Shown: positions 43,317-51,536, counted from the first letter of the stretch. The stretch: 60,029 bases of DNA from Methylobacterium jeotgali (GCF_022179345.1 NZ_BPQR01000041.1:1-60029); one strand, 5' to 3'. Program-made: numbers and translations. Notes: generated from the sequence alone by a model not told the origin.

Positions 43317-43864
43317 AGACCGCCGATTGCGACATCCTCGTCATTCCCGGCCTGCGCGGCTCGGAGGAGGAGCACTGGCAGGCGCGCTGGGCGAGCCGCC
43401 TGGCCACCGCGCGCATCGTCGAGCAGGACGACTGGCACAGCCCGGCCCCCGGTCCCTGGTGCGGCCGCATCGTCGAGGCCGTCGCGGCGGCGACGCGGCC
43501 GGTGGTGCTCATCGCCCACAGCCTCGGCGTGGTCGCGAGCGTCGAGGCGGCGCCGCGCTTCGCCCCCGGCGTGGTGCGCGGCGCGCTGTTCGTCGCCTTC
43601 CCGGACGTCGAGGAGACGCCGAACCTGCCCGAGTCCGTGCGCGCCTTCGCGCCGGTGCCCCGCGACCCGCTGAGCTTCCCGTCGCTGACGGTGGCGAGCC
43701 GCAACGATCCCTATTGCAGCTACGAGCGGGCCGAGGACTTCGCCCATGCCTGGGGCTCGCTGATCGTCGATGCGGGCGAGGCCGGGCACATCAACGTCGC
43801 GAGCGGACACGGGCCGTGGCCCGAGGGGCTGATGCGGCTCGCGGGCTTCCTCAAGAACCTCTGA
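43313..43864 (+). CDS. RBBP9/YdeN-family serine hydrolase
   Basis: A small (183 aa) alpha/beta hydrolase. It begins DILVIPGLRGSEEEHWQARW and carries a complete triad: S70 in IAHSLG, D132 in SRNDPYC and H159 in EAGHINVASGHG. The tail GPWPEGL is typical of the RBBP9/YdeN family. Physiological substrates of this family are unknown. It is translationally coupled to uvsE through an ATGA overlap. Its stop abuts the stop of the convergent membrane-protein gene, the two sharing the palindrome TGATCA. Confidence 0.92.
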   Translation: MKTADCDILVIPGLRGSEEEHWQARWASRLATARIVEQDDWHSPAPGPWCGRIVEAVAAATRPVVLIAHSLGVVASVEAAPRFAPGVVRGALFVAFPDVEETPNLPESVRAFAPVPRDPLSFPSLTVASRNDPYCSYERAEDFAHAWGSLIVDAGEAGHINVASGHGPWPEGLMRLAGFLKNL

Positions 43865-44914
43865 TCAGAGCGGCTTCGCGCTGTCTCGCTCGGTCTCCGG
43901 GGCGGCGCGCAGCAACTCGCCCGCCACGTCGGCCAGCCGCGGCGGCTCGGCTCGGACGTAGGGCAGCGGACGGCAGACCGCGATGGCCGCGAGGCCGAAG
44001 CGGGCGGTCATCAGGCCGTTCAGCACGCCCTCGCCGAGCTTCGCGGAGATGCGCGCGGCGAGCCCGAGGCCAAGCACCTGCTGCATCATGCTCTCGCCCA
44101 CCGCCATGCCGCCCGTGATGGTGAGATGCGCGAAGGCGGCCCGCGCCAGCCGCACGAAGCCGAGGAAGCCGGGGCGTCCGCCATAGATCCCGGCGATCCG
44201 CCGCAGGAGCCGCGCCGCCGAGAACACCACGAAGGCGACGTCGACGATGGCTCGCGGACTGAGCGCCGTCACCGCCGAGACCTGCTTGGCCGCGTTCGCC
44301 ACCGCCGCCTGCGCCTGCCGGTCGAGGGAGGCGAGCAGCTCGCTCTCGGCGACGCCGAGCCGGTCGTCCACGTCGAGGATGGCGTCGTCGAGCTCCTTGA
44401 GCCGATGGCGCGCACCGTCGAGCGCCGGCCGCCCGCCGTAGAGCGCGGCCAGCTCCCGCACGACGCCCTGGGCACCCGTGTGGTCCCGCGCCGCGATCGC
44501 GGCGAGCGCCTTCTCCCGCAGCCGCTCGATCTGCCGCTCGCGCAGCAGCCCCGCCGCCTCGCGGCCGACCATGGCGAGGAACGCCACCGCCGCCACGACG
44601 ACGAGCGCCAGCGCGACGGCGCCGAGCCAGGGCGCCGCCTGGAAGAGATCGGCGACGAGCCGCTCCACCGAGAGCCCGACCGCGATGGCGACGAGGCTGC
44701 CGAGCGCGCCGAGGAACAGCGAGCCCCAGGGTACGCCGCGCCGGGGCGCCACCGGCACCGGCGTGCCGTCCGCCGCTTCCACAATCTCGAACGGCTCCTC
44801 GACGATGCGCACCTCAGGCGCAGCCCGCTCCGCGACGCGCGGCGGCGCGGCGCCGTCCGTCTCGGGCTCGGATCGCGACAGCCTGTAGGCCCTCGGGCGT
44901 TGGCCGGAACTCAT
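43865..44914 (-). CDS. YcjF/TIGR01620-family (DUF697) membrane protein
   Basis: A 349-aa protein with a charged N-terminal part, two membrane helices (about 66-84 and 95-115), a cytoplasmic helical region (QIERLREKALAAIAARDHTGAQGVVREL in part) and a DUF697-like C-terminal membrane domain (GMAVGESMMQQVLGLGLAARI in part). This matches the YcjF/TIGR01620 family. The usual partner ycjX (a DUF463 GTPase-like protein) is not beside it. YcjF is associated with stress responses but has no defined activity. The start ATG 44914 faces the metalloprotease gene across a 200-bp gap. Confidence 0.85.
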   Translation of the reverse strand: MSSGQRPRAYRLSRSEPETDGAAPPRVAERAAPEVRIVEEPFEIVEAADGTPVPVAPRRGVPWGSLFLGALGSLVAIAVGLSVERLVADLFQAAPWLGAVALALVVVAAVAFLAMVGREAAGLLRERQIERLREKALAAIAARDHTGAQGVVRELAALYGGRPALDGARHRLKELDDAILDVDDRLGVAESELLASLDRQAQAAVANAAKQVSAVTALSPRAIVDVAFVVFSAARLLRRIAGIYGGRPGFLGFVRLARAAFAHLTITGGMAVGESMMQQVLGLGLAARISAKLGEGVLNGLMTARFGLAAIAVCRPLPYVRAEPPRLADVAGELLRAAPETERDSAKPL

Positions 44915-45021
44915 CGTGACCCTTCCCTCCCCGGCCGCGTCCGCACGGCGACGGGGAGATGAGGCGCCCCCTCCCCCTTTCCAAGGTCCGCCGCCGAAGG
45001 CCGCCGGGACGCCTGTTGCGA

Positions 45022-45078
45022 AAATCCGGCGGCCGCCCGGATTTCGCCGACGCGCCCTCTTGGTCGTTCGGCGAAATC
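45022..45078 (+). promoter_or_regulatory. Mutually exclusive hairpins in the leader of the metalloprotease gene
   Basis: Stem A pairs AAATCCGG (45022-45029) with CCGGATTT (45037-45044). Stem B pairs GATTTCGCCGA (45040-45050) with TCGGCGAAATC (45068-45078), 11 bp perfect. They share bases 45040-45044, so only one can form at a time. Stem B ends 36 bp before the GTG start. This is the geometry of an attenuator or translational switch if the transcript starts upstream of 45022; the promoter was not identified. Confidence 0.45.
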
Positions 45079-45114
45079 GGGCAATGATTCCGGCGACACG
45101 CGGAGGGGATTGCC

Positions 45115-46629
45115 GTGACGTTCGCCTACACGGTCACCGTCGTCGACAGCGTCGGGCATTCCTACGACGCGGCGCTTCAAGCCGATACGCTCGCCGCCGC
45201 GGCGGAGTGGTCGCGCAACCTCTACGGGCGCGGCACCATCGACATCCAGGTGACGGTCTCGAACAATACCAGCATCGGCACCGCCAACGGCGGCCCGGCG
45301 ACGAGCGTCTACGCCGGCACCCAGAACGGCATCATGGTCTATCGCGGCGGGGCGGAGCACGAGCTGCGCACCGGCATCGACCCGAACGGCTCGGCCCCCG
45401 ACATCCTGATCACCATCGATCCGAACTTCATCACCCGCTACCTCTATCTCGACCCGAACCCGGCAAACCCCTCGCCCGTGCCGAGCAACCTGGGCGACGG
45501 CATCGGCGTGCTGGAGCACGAGATCGGGCACGGGCTCGGCATCATCGGCTACCGGGACGACGACACCGGCGCGCTCTCGAACGCCGCCTCGCCCTGGGAT
45601 CTGCTCGTCCGGCTGAACGCGGACGGCTCGGCCGACTTCACCGGCGCCAACGCCGTCGCGGCCTATGGCGGCGCCGTCCACGTCACGACCGAGCGCAACG
45701 CCGAGCAGTTCTACCATCTCGGCAGCAGCCGCAGCGACGCCATCGCCACCGACCTGATGTCCGGCTACGGTCTCGCCACCGGCCAGACCCACCGTGTCTC
45801 GACCGTCGACCTCGGGATCATGGCCGATCTCGGCCTGTCCGTGTACGGCAGCCTCGACGGCAACCCGCTCGTGGACGCCATCTTCTACCTGCGCGGAAAC
45901 CAGGACGTCGCCCGCGCGCATCTCGACCCCGGCGCCCACTACAGCGGAAGCGGGTGGCACGAGGGACGCGACCCGAACGCCTTCTTCTCCACCAACGGCT
46001 ACCTCGCCGCCAACGGCGACGTCCGCGCGGCTGGCGTCAACCCACTGACGCACTACGACAGCAACGGCTGGCGCGAGGGTCGCGACCCCTCTGCCAGCTT
46101 CGACAACGAGCTCTACCTCGCCCGGAACCCGGATGTGCGCGCCGCCGGCATCGATCCGCTGACGCACTACCTCACGAGCGGCATCTTCGAGGGCCGGCAG
46201 GCCTACGCCGCCATCGGCCGCGCGAGCGACCTAACCGTCCATCCCGGCTTCGACGCCGAGTACTACCTGCTCGCCAACCCCGACGTGGCCCGCGCCGCGA
46301 TCACCGTTGGCGGCGACAGCTTCGCCTTCGCCTACCGCCACTTCGAGGATCACGGCTGGCGCGAGGGCCGCGACCCGAACGCCTTCTTCGACACCGACGG
46401 CTACCTGGCCGCCTACGGGGACGTGCGCGCGGCGGGCATCGACCCGCTCGCCCATTACGACCAGTACGGCTGGCGCGAAGGCCGCGACCCCTCCGCCGCC
46501 TTCGACACCCGCGCCTACGAGGCGACCTACGGCGACGTGCGCGCAGCCGGCATCGACCCGCTGCTGCACTACCTCACCAACGGCGCCCTGGAAGGCCGCA
46601 GCAGCTTCGGCGACGGGCATTTCGGTTGA
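45115..46629 (+). CDS. HExxH metalloprotease with C-terminal tandem repeats
   Basis: This 504-aa protein starts at GTG 45115 with GGAGGGG about 8 bases upstream. The catalytic part (1 to about 245) has the zinc motif HEIGHGLG at 135-142. The third metzincin ligand is absent at its usual place (G145); H201 (FYHLGSS) followed by a Met-turn-like DLMSG (213-217) is a better candidate, as in leishmanolysin-like enzymes. Residues about 250-500 are six imperfect 38-48-aa repeats of the type YLAxxxDVRAAGxDPLxHYxxxGWREGRDP. There is no N-terminal signal peptide and no RTX nonapeptide, so export would need a C-terminal (type I) signal. An AprI/Inh-like inhibitor gene lies 281 bp downstream. Confidence 0.85.
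   Translation: MTFAYTVTVVDSVGHSYDAALQADTLAAAAEWSRNLYGRGTIDIQVTVSNNTSIGTANGGPATSVYAGTQNGIMVYRGGAEHELRTGIDPNGSAPDILITIDPNFITRYLYLDPNPANPSPVPSNLGDGIGVLEHEIGHGLGIIGYRDDDTGALSNAASPWDLLVRLNADGSADFTGANAVAAYGGAVHVTTERNAEQFYHLGSSRSDAIATDLMSGYGLATGQTHRVSTVDLGIMADLGLSVYGSLDGNPLVDAIFYLRGNQDVARAHLDPGAHYSGSGWHEGRDPNAFFSTNGYLAANGDVRAAGVNPLTHYDSNGWREGRDPSASFDNELYLARNPDVRAAGIDPLTHYLTSGIFEGRQAYAAIGRASDLTVHPGFDAEYYLLANPDVARAAITVGGDSFAFAYRHFEDHGWREGRDPNAFFDTDGYLAAYGDVRAAGIDPLAHYDQYGWREGRDPSAAFDTRAYEATYGDVRAAGIDPLLHYLTNGALEGRSSFGDGHFG
45862..46614 (+). repeat. Six protein-coding tandem repeats arranged as a duplicated triplet
   Basis: The repeats in the metalloprotease tail fall into two matching triplets (about 45862-46248 and 46249-46614). 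Unit 1 of each ends GW(H/R)EGRDPNAFF, unit 2 ends GWREGRDPSA(S/A)F and unit 3 ends EGR(Q/S). This order suggests one whole-triplet duplication rather than six independent unit copies. Confidence 0.8.
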
Positions 46630-46826
46630 GCCGGGACGGGCGGAGGGGAGACCGCGGTGGCGCTCCGTCCGAGGGCGAGGCCGAGCGCTCGCCGGATGCG
46701 GCGGCGGCGCGCGCGATGCTCGAGGAGCGGCTGGCGCGATGCAGCCCGGCGGAGGCCGCCGCCTTCTGGAAGGCGGTGCGCCGCTGCTACGCCGGGGCCG
46801 TCGAGCCGGAGAAGGGGCGGGCTTGA
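46626..46826 (+). CDS. Possible small protein between metalloprotease and inhibitor genes
   Basis: A 66-aa reading frame starts at TTG 46626, overlapping the metalloprotease stop as TTGA. Its second half (ARAMLEERLARCSPAEAAAF in part, then WKAVRRCYAGAV) has natural-looking composition with two cysteines and an amphipathic helix. The first 20 residues are Arg/Gly-rich. No family is recognised. A shorter start at ATG 46718 is possible. It may be a real small gene of the protease locus or chance. Confidence 0.3.
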   Translation: MSRDGRRGDRGGAPSEGEAERSPDAAAARAMLEERLARCSPAEAAAFWKAVRRCYAGAVEPEKGRA

Positions 46827-46910
46827 TCGCTGCCCCCGTGCCGGCCGGCACGCCGGCTCGCGCGATCCTCGCCTAGCGTCCGCGACGGATCATCCGACCG
46901 GACCGCCGCC

Positions 46911-47612
46911 ATGCCGCACCCACGACGCCTCGCCTTCGCAGCCCTGGCGCTCCCGTTCGCCCTGCTGCTTGCCTTCTCAGCGAGGGCGCAGGTCTCGCCC
47001 GAGATCGTCAAGGACAGCCTTGGTGAATGGCTCATCGCCACCGACGACGGTGCGCCGGGCTGCCGGGTCACGCTTCTCCCGGAAAAGGTCGGCGCCCTCT
47101 ACGCCGCCAGGCCCGCCGCCGACTGCGCCGCCCGCGACAAGCGCCTCGGCCAGGTGAGCGCGTGGTCGCCGGAGGACGGCATCCGCCTTCTCGACGCGAA
47201 GAAGCGGGTCGTGCTGGCCTTCCGCGAGGACGAGACCACCCTGATGAAGACGCTCCCCGACGAGGGACCGACGTCGATGCTCGTGCGGGCGAAGCCCGGC
47301 GTCGACCGGGCGCCGCACGCCCCGGCCCTGTTCGGGACCTGGGTGCTGCGCCGGCCGGACGGTCCACCGCTCTGCGAGGTCACGCTTCTCGACAAGCCGC
47401 CGCCCGGCGGCGAGGAGAGCTTCGCGCTCACGGTCGGGACCTGCGACGCCTCCGTGAAGCGCCTGCGGCTCGCCTCCTGGCGCGTCGAGGGCTTCGAGCT
47501 GATGCTCTCCGGCACCGGCGACGGCTCGCTCGCGCTGGTGCCGACCGCGCAGGGCTTCGAGAAGGCGGAGCGCGAGGGCGGCAAGCCGCTCGTCATGGTC
47601 CGCAAGACCTGA
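46911..47612 (+). CDS. Secreted two-domain AprI/Inh-type metalloprotease inhibitor
   Basis: This 233-aa protein has a signal peptide (1-26, cleavage after ARA) and two similar beta-barrel domains, about 36-116 and 138-217. Each has a G-x-W start (GEWLI, GTWVL) and a spaced cysteine pair (C51/C72 and C155/C178) as in AprI/Inh inhibitors, which plug the active site of serralysin-type metzincins. Canonical Inh proteins have one domain of about 105 residues, so this is a tandem form. It lies 281 bp downstream of the repeat-tailed metalloprotease gene and converges on the M48 peptidase gene. Inhibition of the neighbour protease is inference. Confidence 0.8.
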   Translation: MPHPRRLAFAALALPFALLLAFSARAQVSPEIVKDSLGEWLIATDDGAPGCRVTLLPEKVGALYAARPAADCAARDKRLGQVSAWSPEDGIRLLDAKKRVVLAFREDETTLMKTLPDEGPTSMLVRAKPGVDRAPHAPALFGTWVLRRPDGPPLCEVTLLDKPPPGGEESFALTVGTCDASVKRLRLASWRVEGFELMLSGTGDGSLALVPTAQGFEKAEREGGKPLVMVRKT

Positions 47613-47621
47613 GAGCCGCTC

Positions 47622-48584
47622 CTACAGCGCCCGCCCGGCCGCGTAGCGGGTGAGCGCTGCGATGCGGTCGTCGATGCTCGGATGCGTGGCGAAGAGGTCG
47701 GCGATCCCCGAGCGCGGGTTGTCGACGCATAATTCCATCACGCCGGAGGGGGCGCCCGCGAGCTCGCCGCGGCCGGAGATCTTCAGGAGCGCGGTGATCA
47801 TCGCGTCGGGGTTCTTGGTCAGCTCCACGGCGCCGGCGTCGGCCACGTACTCGCGGGTCCGAGACAGGGCGAAGCGGATGAGCTGCGAGAGGAACCAGAC
47901 GAGGCCGATCAGCAGCGCGCCGATGAGGACCGCCGGCACCGAGCCGCCCTTCCGATTGCCGCTCGGGCGGTAGCCGCCGCGCAGCAGCAGCTCGGCGACG
48001 AAGGCGAAGATGCCGGCGATTACCACGGCGATCATCATGGTGCGCACGTCGTCGTTGCGGATGTGGGTCAGCTCGTGGGCGAGCACGGCCTCGATCTCCC
48101 GGTCGTCCAGCGCTTCGAGAAGCCCGGTCGTCACCGTGACGGCGTACTGGCCCGGGTTGAGGCCCGTCGCGAAGGCGTTGAGGGCCGGGTCCTCGGCGAT
48201 GCGCAGGGCCGGCATCGGGATGCCGCGGGAGATGCAGAGATTCTCCAGGAGCCGATAGAGGCGCGGCGCTTCGGCGGGGCCGACGGCGGCCGAACCGACG
48301 GTGCGGTCGATGATCGCCTGGTGGACGCGGTAGGCGATCCAGAGCCACAGGAACGCCGCGACGAAGCTGAGAGGCCCGAGCCAGACGAGATCCTGCGCGG
48401 CGGCCGAGAGGTAGCTCGACAGCTCCGGCCGCATCCCGCGCGGGAGGTTGCCCGAGGCGCCCCGGACCACGAGATCGATCCCGTAGACGAGCACCAGCAC
48501 GAGGCCGAACAGGATACCGACGAGCACCCGCGAGCGGAGCTCGTTGCGCCTCACATGCGTGTAGAGCCCGTAGGCGGGCAGCAT
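47622..48584 (-). CDS. htpX: M48-family membrane metallopeptidase (HtpX-like)
   Basis: A 320-aa integral membrane zinc peptidase for quality control of membrane proteins. It has N-terminal helices (about 19-40 and 70-95), the zinc motif HELTH in VLAHELTHIRNDD, two further hydrophobic segments, and the third-ligand motif SRTREYVADA. The C-terminal DLFATHPSIDDRIAAL is typical of the M48B group. It begins 10 bp after lemA on the same strand; LemA-HtpX pairs are frequent. The frame is open upstream but overlaps lemA, so I start at ATG 48584. Confidence 0.9.
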   Translation of the reverse strand: MLPAYGLYTHVRRNELRSRVLVGILFGLVLVLVYGIDLVVRGASGNLPRGMRPELSSYLSAAAQDLVWLGPLSFVAAFLWLWIAYRVHQAIIDRTVGSAAVGPAEAPRLYRLLENLCISRGIPMPALRIAEDPALNAFATGLNPGQYAVTVTTGLLEALDDREIEAVLAHELTHIRNDDVRTMMIAVVIAGIFAFVAELLLRGGYRPSGNRKGGSVPAVLIGALLIGLVWFLSQLIRFALSRTREYVADAGAVELTKNPDAMITALLKISGRGELAGAPSGVMELCVDNPRSGIADLFATHPSIDDRIAALTRYAAGRAL

Positions 48585-48594
48585 GGCGGGAGGC

Positions 48595-49155
48595 TCAGAA
48601 CCGCACCTGCGGCGGCGCGTCGAGGCTCTGCCGCTGGGTCTCGCCGACGTCGAAGAAGCTCTGCGGCGTGAAGCCGGCGCTGCGGGCGAAGAGCGCCGCG
48701 GGGAGCGCGCCGATCGCCGCGTTGTACTCGGCCACCGCGTTGTTGAAGAAGCGCCGGGCGGCGGCGAGCTTGTCCTCGATGTTGGACAGGTCGTTCTGAA
48801 GGGACTGGAAGTTGGCGCTGGCCTTGAGGTCGGGATAGGCCTCGCCGAGGGCCACGAGCCGGCCGATCGCCCCCTGCAAGGCCGCCTCGCTCGCCGCCTG
48901 CTGGCCAGGGCCCTGGGCGGCGACCGCGGCGTTGCGGGCCTTGATGACGTCGTCGAGCGTGCCGCGCTCGTGGCCGGCATAGCCCTTCACGGCCTCGACG
49001 AGATTCGGGATGAGGTCGTGGCGCTGCTTGAGCTGCACGTCCACGTCGCCGAAGGCCTGGGAGACCCGCTGCCTGAGGGCGACGAGGCCGTTATAGGTGA
49101 CGACGAGCCAGATCAGCAGGATCAGCGCAACGGCGCCGACGACGAGCCATTCCAT
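48595..49155 (-). CDS. lemA: LemA-family membrane protein
   Basis: LemA proteins have one N-terminal membrane helix and a long cytoplasmic or periplasmic helical bundle. This 186-aa product shows the helix at 4-21, then TYNGLVALRQRVSQAFGDVDV in part, the conserved QLKQRHDLIPNLVEAVKGYAGHE block in part, LGEAYPDLKA and FNNAVAEYNAAI. The molecular role is unknown. It is upstream of the M48 peptidase in a two-gene operon. Confidence 0.95.
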   Translation of the reverse strand: MEWLVVGAVALILLIWLVVTYNGLVALRQRVSQAFGDVDVQLKQRHDLIPNLVEAVKGYAGHERGTLDDVIKARNAAVAAQGPGQQAASEAALQGAIGRLVALGEAYPDLKASANFQSLQNDLSNIEDKLAAARRFFNNAVAEYNAAIGALPAALFARSAGFTPQSFFDVGETQRQSLDAPPQVRF

Positions 49156-49236
49156 GGTCCGACCCCCGTGCCGCTGCGAGTCGCGGCCCGGCGGAAGATG
49201 TAGGGGCCGGGGCGTCGCCGCAACGTGCGGCAGCGC

Positions 49237-50085
49237 TCAGGCCGCGCGCACCGCCGGACGAGGCTCGTCCTTGCGCGCCCGGCCGCCGCTTCCCTTGCCG
49301 AGCTGCATGAGAGCGACCATCACCGCGATGGTGCCGACATAGGCGATACCCTGAGCGATCGTCGGCCGGTCGGTGTAGCCGACGAGGGCGTGGAGCACGC
49401 GGCCGGGCAGGCTGTTCTCGGTCAGGTAGGCGGAGGTGTTCCACATCTGCTGGTCGAGCACCGTGACGATCCCGGCATTGGTCAGGAACTGCACGGCCTG
49501 GGCGGCGAGGCCGGCGGCGAGCAGGATGATGAGCGCGCTCGTCACCGAGAACACGTAGCGGCTCGGGATCGAGGCGAGGCCGAAATAGCTCACCGCCGAG
49601 AGCAGCACGCCCGCGCCGACGCCGGCCAGCGCACCGACCTGAAGCTCCGCGCCGGAGGTGCCCGAGGCGACGAGCCCGTAGAGGAACAGCACCAGCTCCG
49701 CGCCCTCGCGCAGGATCGCGGCGCCGACCACCACGGTGAGCGCGGCGGCCGAGCGCTGGCCGCTGCGAACCGCCTCGCCGGTGGCGCGCAGCTCGCCGGC
49801 GAGCTCGCGGCCGTGCTTGGCCATCCAGGTGTTGTGCCAGATCAGCATCACCACCGCGAAGAGCAGGACGGCGGCATTCAGGACATCCTGGCCGGTGCCC
49901 TCGAAGGCGTCGGAGATCCGCTCCGCGAAGATCGCGACGAGGCCGGCGCCCGCGAGGCCGAGGAACACGCCGAGCCCGATCCAGCGGCCGCGGCCGGGGA
50001 TGCCCCGCGTCGCGGCCATGACGATGCCGATGATGAGGCCGGCCTCGATGACCTCGCGGAAGGCGATGATGAAGGCGCCGATCAT
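49237..50085 (-). CDS. ftrC: FTR1-family iron permease (FtrC)
   Basis: FtrC is the inner-membrane permease of the FtrABCD ferrous-iron uptake system. The 282-aa product has seven hydrophobic helices and the two iron-binding RExxE motifs of the OFeT family: REVIE (residues 10-14) and REGAE in the fourth-helix region. The C-terminus is a short basic cytoplasmic tail. It is the last gene of the ftrA-ftrB-ftrD-ftrC run on the minus strand, 31 bp after ftrD. Confidence 0.94.
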   Translation of the reverse strand: MIGAFIIAFREVIEAGLIIGIVMAATRGIPGRGRWIGLGVFLGLAGAGLVAIFAERISDAFEGTGQDVLNAAVLLFAVVMLIWHNTWMAKHGRELAGELRATGEAVRSGQRSAAALTVVVGAAILREGAELVLFLYGLVASGTSGAELQVGALAGVGAGVLLSAVSYFGLASIPSRYVFSVTSALIILLAAGLAAQAVQFLTNAGIVTVLDQQMWNTSAYLTENSLPGRVLHALVGYTDRPTIAQGIAYVGTIAVMVALMQLGKGSGGRARKDEPRPAVRAA

Positions 50086-50116
50086 GCGCGTTCTCCGTGC
50101 CGTGAGGCGAGCCGCC

Positions 50117-51520
50117 TCACCAGATCCAGAAGAGCAGAGCCCAGTTCGCGACCGCGACCGCGACGGCCGCGGTCACCGCCAGGGTCGCGCCGACACGGCG
50201 GAGACCGCCGGCCGACAGTCCGGCGACCTGCCAGGCCAGCGCCACGCTCCACAGGCTCGCGCCGGCGAGCAGCCCCGCGCGCATCTCGGCGACGTAGGGC
50301 ACGACGATGCCGTCCCCGCGCAGGAAGGTGACGGTCAGCGCCGAGAGGCCCAGGAACACGCCGCAGCCCGCGACAGGAATGAGCGTCTGGGTGAGATGGT
50401 GGAAGCGATCCGCCGACCAGGGCCCGAGCACGCGTGCCGAAACCGCGACGAGGAGCGCCAGCGCCAGCCCGATCGCGATGCAGGCGGCGACGATGTAGCC
50501 GACGAGGAGCGCGCCATCGAGCAGCGTCAGCACGTCGTTGCGGTCGGGATAGTTGGTGAGCACGAACCACGGCAGGCTGTGCTCCAGCGGCCAGGTGATC
50601 CCGTGCGCGATGAGGAATGTGGCGCCCGCCTGCTTCGCCTCGATGAACCAGGGGCTCGACGACCACTGGAAGGCGCCGATGGCGAGGCCGATCATCCCGA
50701 ACAGGATCAGCACCGTCTGCTGCGGGCTCGGCTCGGAGCCCGCGACGTGGACGATCTCGTGGTTGGGCGAGCGCCGGGCGAGGCGCACCGCGCCGCGATA
50801 GCTGCTGCAGCGCCCGCACATGTGGCAGGGGCCGGAGCCGCGCATCGCCTTCACCGGCACCAGGGGCGCGCAGGTGAAGGCCTGCTCCTTCGGCGGCTTC
50901 GGCGAGGCCGCCCAGGCGGCGCCGTCGACCTGGAAGCTGACGGGCGCGAGCTTCGAGAGCACGGCGAAGACGCCGTTCACCGGGCAGAGGTAGCGGCACC
51001 ACACACGCTTGTCGCGCCCGTAGAGCAGGCCGACGCCGATGGCCGCGACCGTCGAGCCGCCGAGGATGGCGAGCGCCGGCTTCGGGTAGCCGTAGACGCT
51101 GACCATCTGGCCGTAGATCGTGGTCAGCGCGAAGGCGACGAAGGGCCAGCCGTTCCAGCTCAGCCAGCGCGGCACCGCCCGCCCGAGGCTCCAGCGGCTG
51201 GCGACCTCGGTCAGCGTGCCCTCGGGGCACATCACCCCGCACCAGGCCCGGCCCACGAGGATCATGCTGACGAGCACGAACGGCCACCAGATGCCCCAGA
51301 ACGCGAACTGCGCGAAGAGCGTCAGGTTCGTCCAGATATGCGCGGTGCGGTCCGGCAGCGGCAGGAAGGCCGGCACCGCGACGAGCACGGCGTAGACCGC
51401 GACGATGCCCCACTGCACCCCGCGGATCGCGCCCGCGTGCCGGCGCATCCACTCGCCGAGATCGACGAGGCGGCGGTCGATCCAGGCATCGCCGGGTCGG
51501 CTGAGGACGGTCGCCGCCAC
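50117..51520 (-). CDS. ftrD: Membrane polyferredoxin of the FtrABCD iron uptake system
   Basis: A 467-aa NapH/CcoG-like membrane iron-sulfur protein. It has cysteine motifs AWCGVMCPEG, VWCRYLCPVNG and CHMCGRC for Fe-S clusters and about ten hydrophobic helices on both sides of them. In FtrABCD systems this protein is thought to pass electrons to the periplasmic iron-oxidation step or to FtrC. The start is GTG 51520, 16 bp after ftrB. The third cluster region (CHMCGRC) has fewer cysteines than a full 4Fe-4S ferredoxin pair, so at most partial cluster binding is expected there. Confidence 0.9.
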   Translation of the reverse strand: MAATVLSRPGDAWIDRRLVDLGEWMRRHAGAIRGVQWGIVAVYAVLVAVPAFLPLPDRTAHIWTNLTLFAQFAFWGIWWPFVLVSMILVGRAWCGVMCPEGTLTEVASRWSLGRAVPRWLSWNGWPFVAFALTTIYGQMVSVYGYPKPALAILGGSTVAAIGVGLLYGRDKRVWCRYLCPVNGVFAVLSKLAPVSFQVDGAAWAASPKPPKEQAFTCAPLVPVKAMRGSGPCHMCGRCSSYRGAVRLARRSPNHEIVHVAGSEPSPQQTVLILFGMIGLAIGAFQWSSSPWFIEAKQAGATFLIAHGITWPLEHSLPWFVLTNYPDRNDVLTLLDGALLVGYIVAACIAIGLALALLVAVSARVLGPWSADRFHHLTQTLIPVAGCGVFLGLSALTVTFLRGDGIVVPYVAEMRAGLLAGASLWSVALAWQVAGLSAGGLRRVGATLAVTAAVAVAVANWALLFWIW

Positions 51521-51536
51521 CGCTTACCGGGCCACG

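Noticed and set aside
45862..46614. Regular direct repeats could suggest a CRISPR-like array.
   Set aside because: The periodicity is about 115-145 bp, in frame and conserved at protein level, without invariant short repeats or unique spacers.
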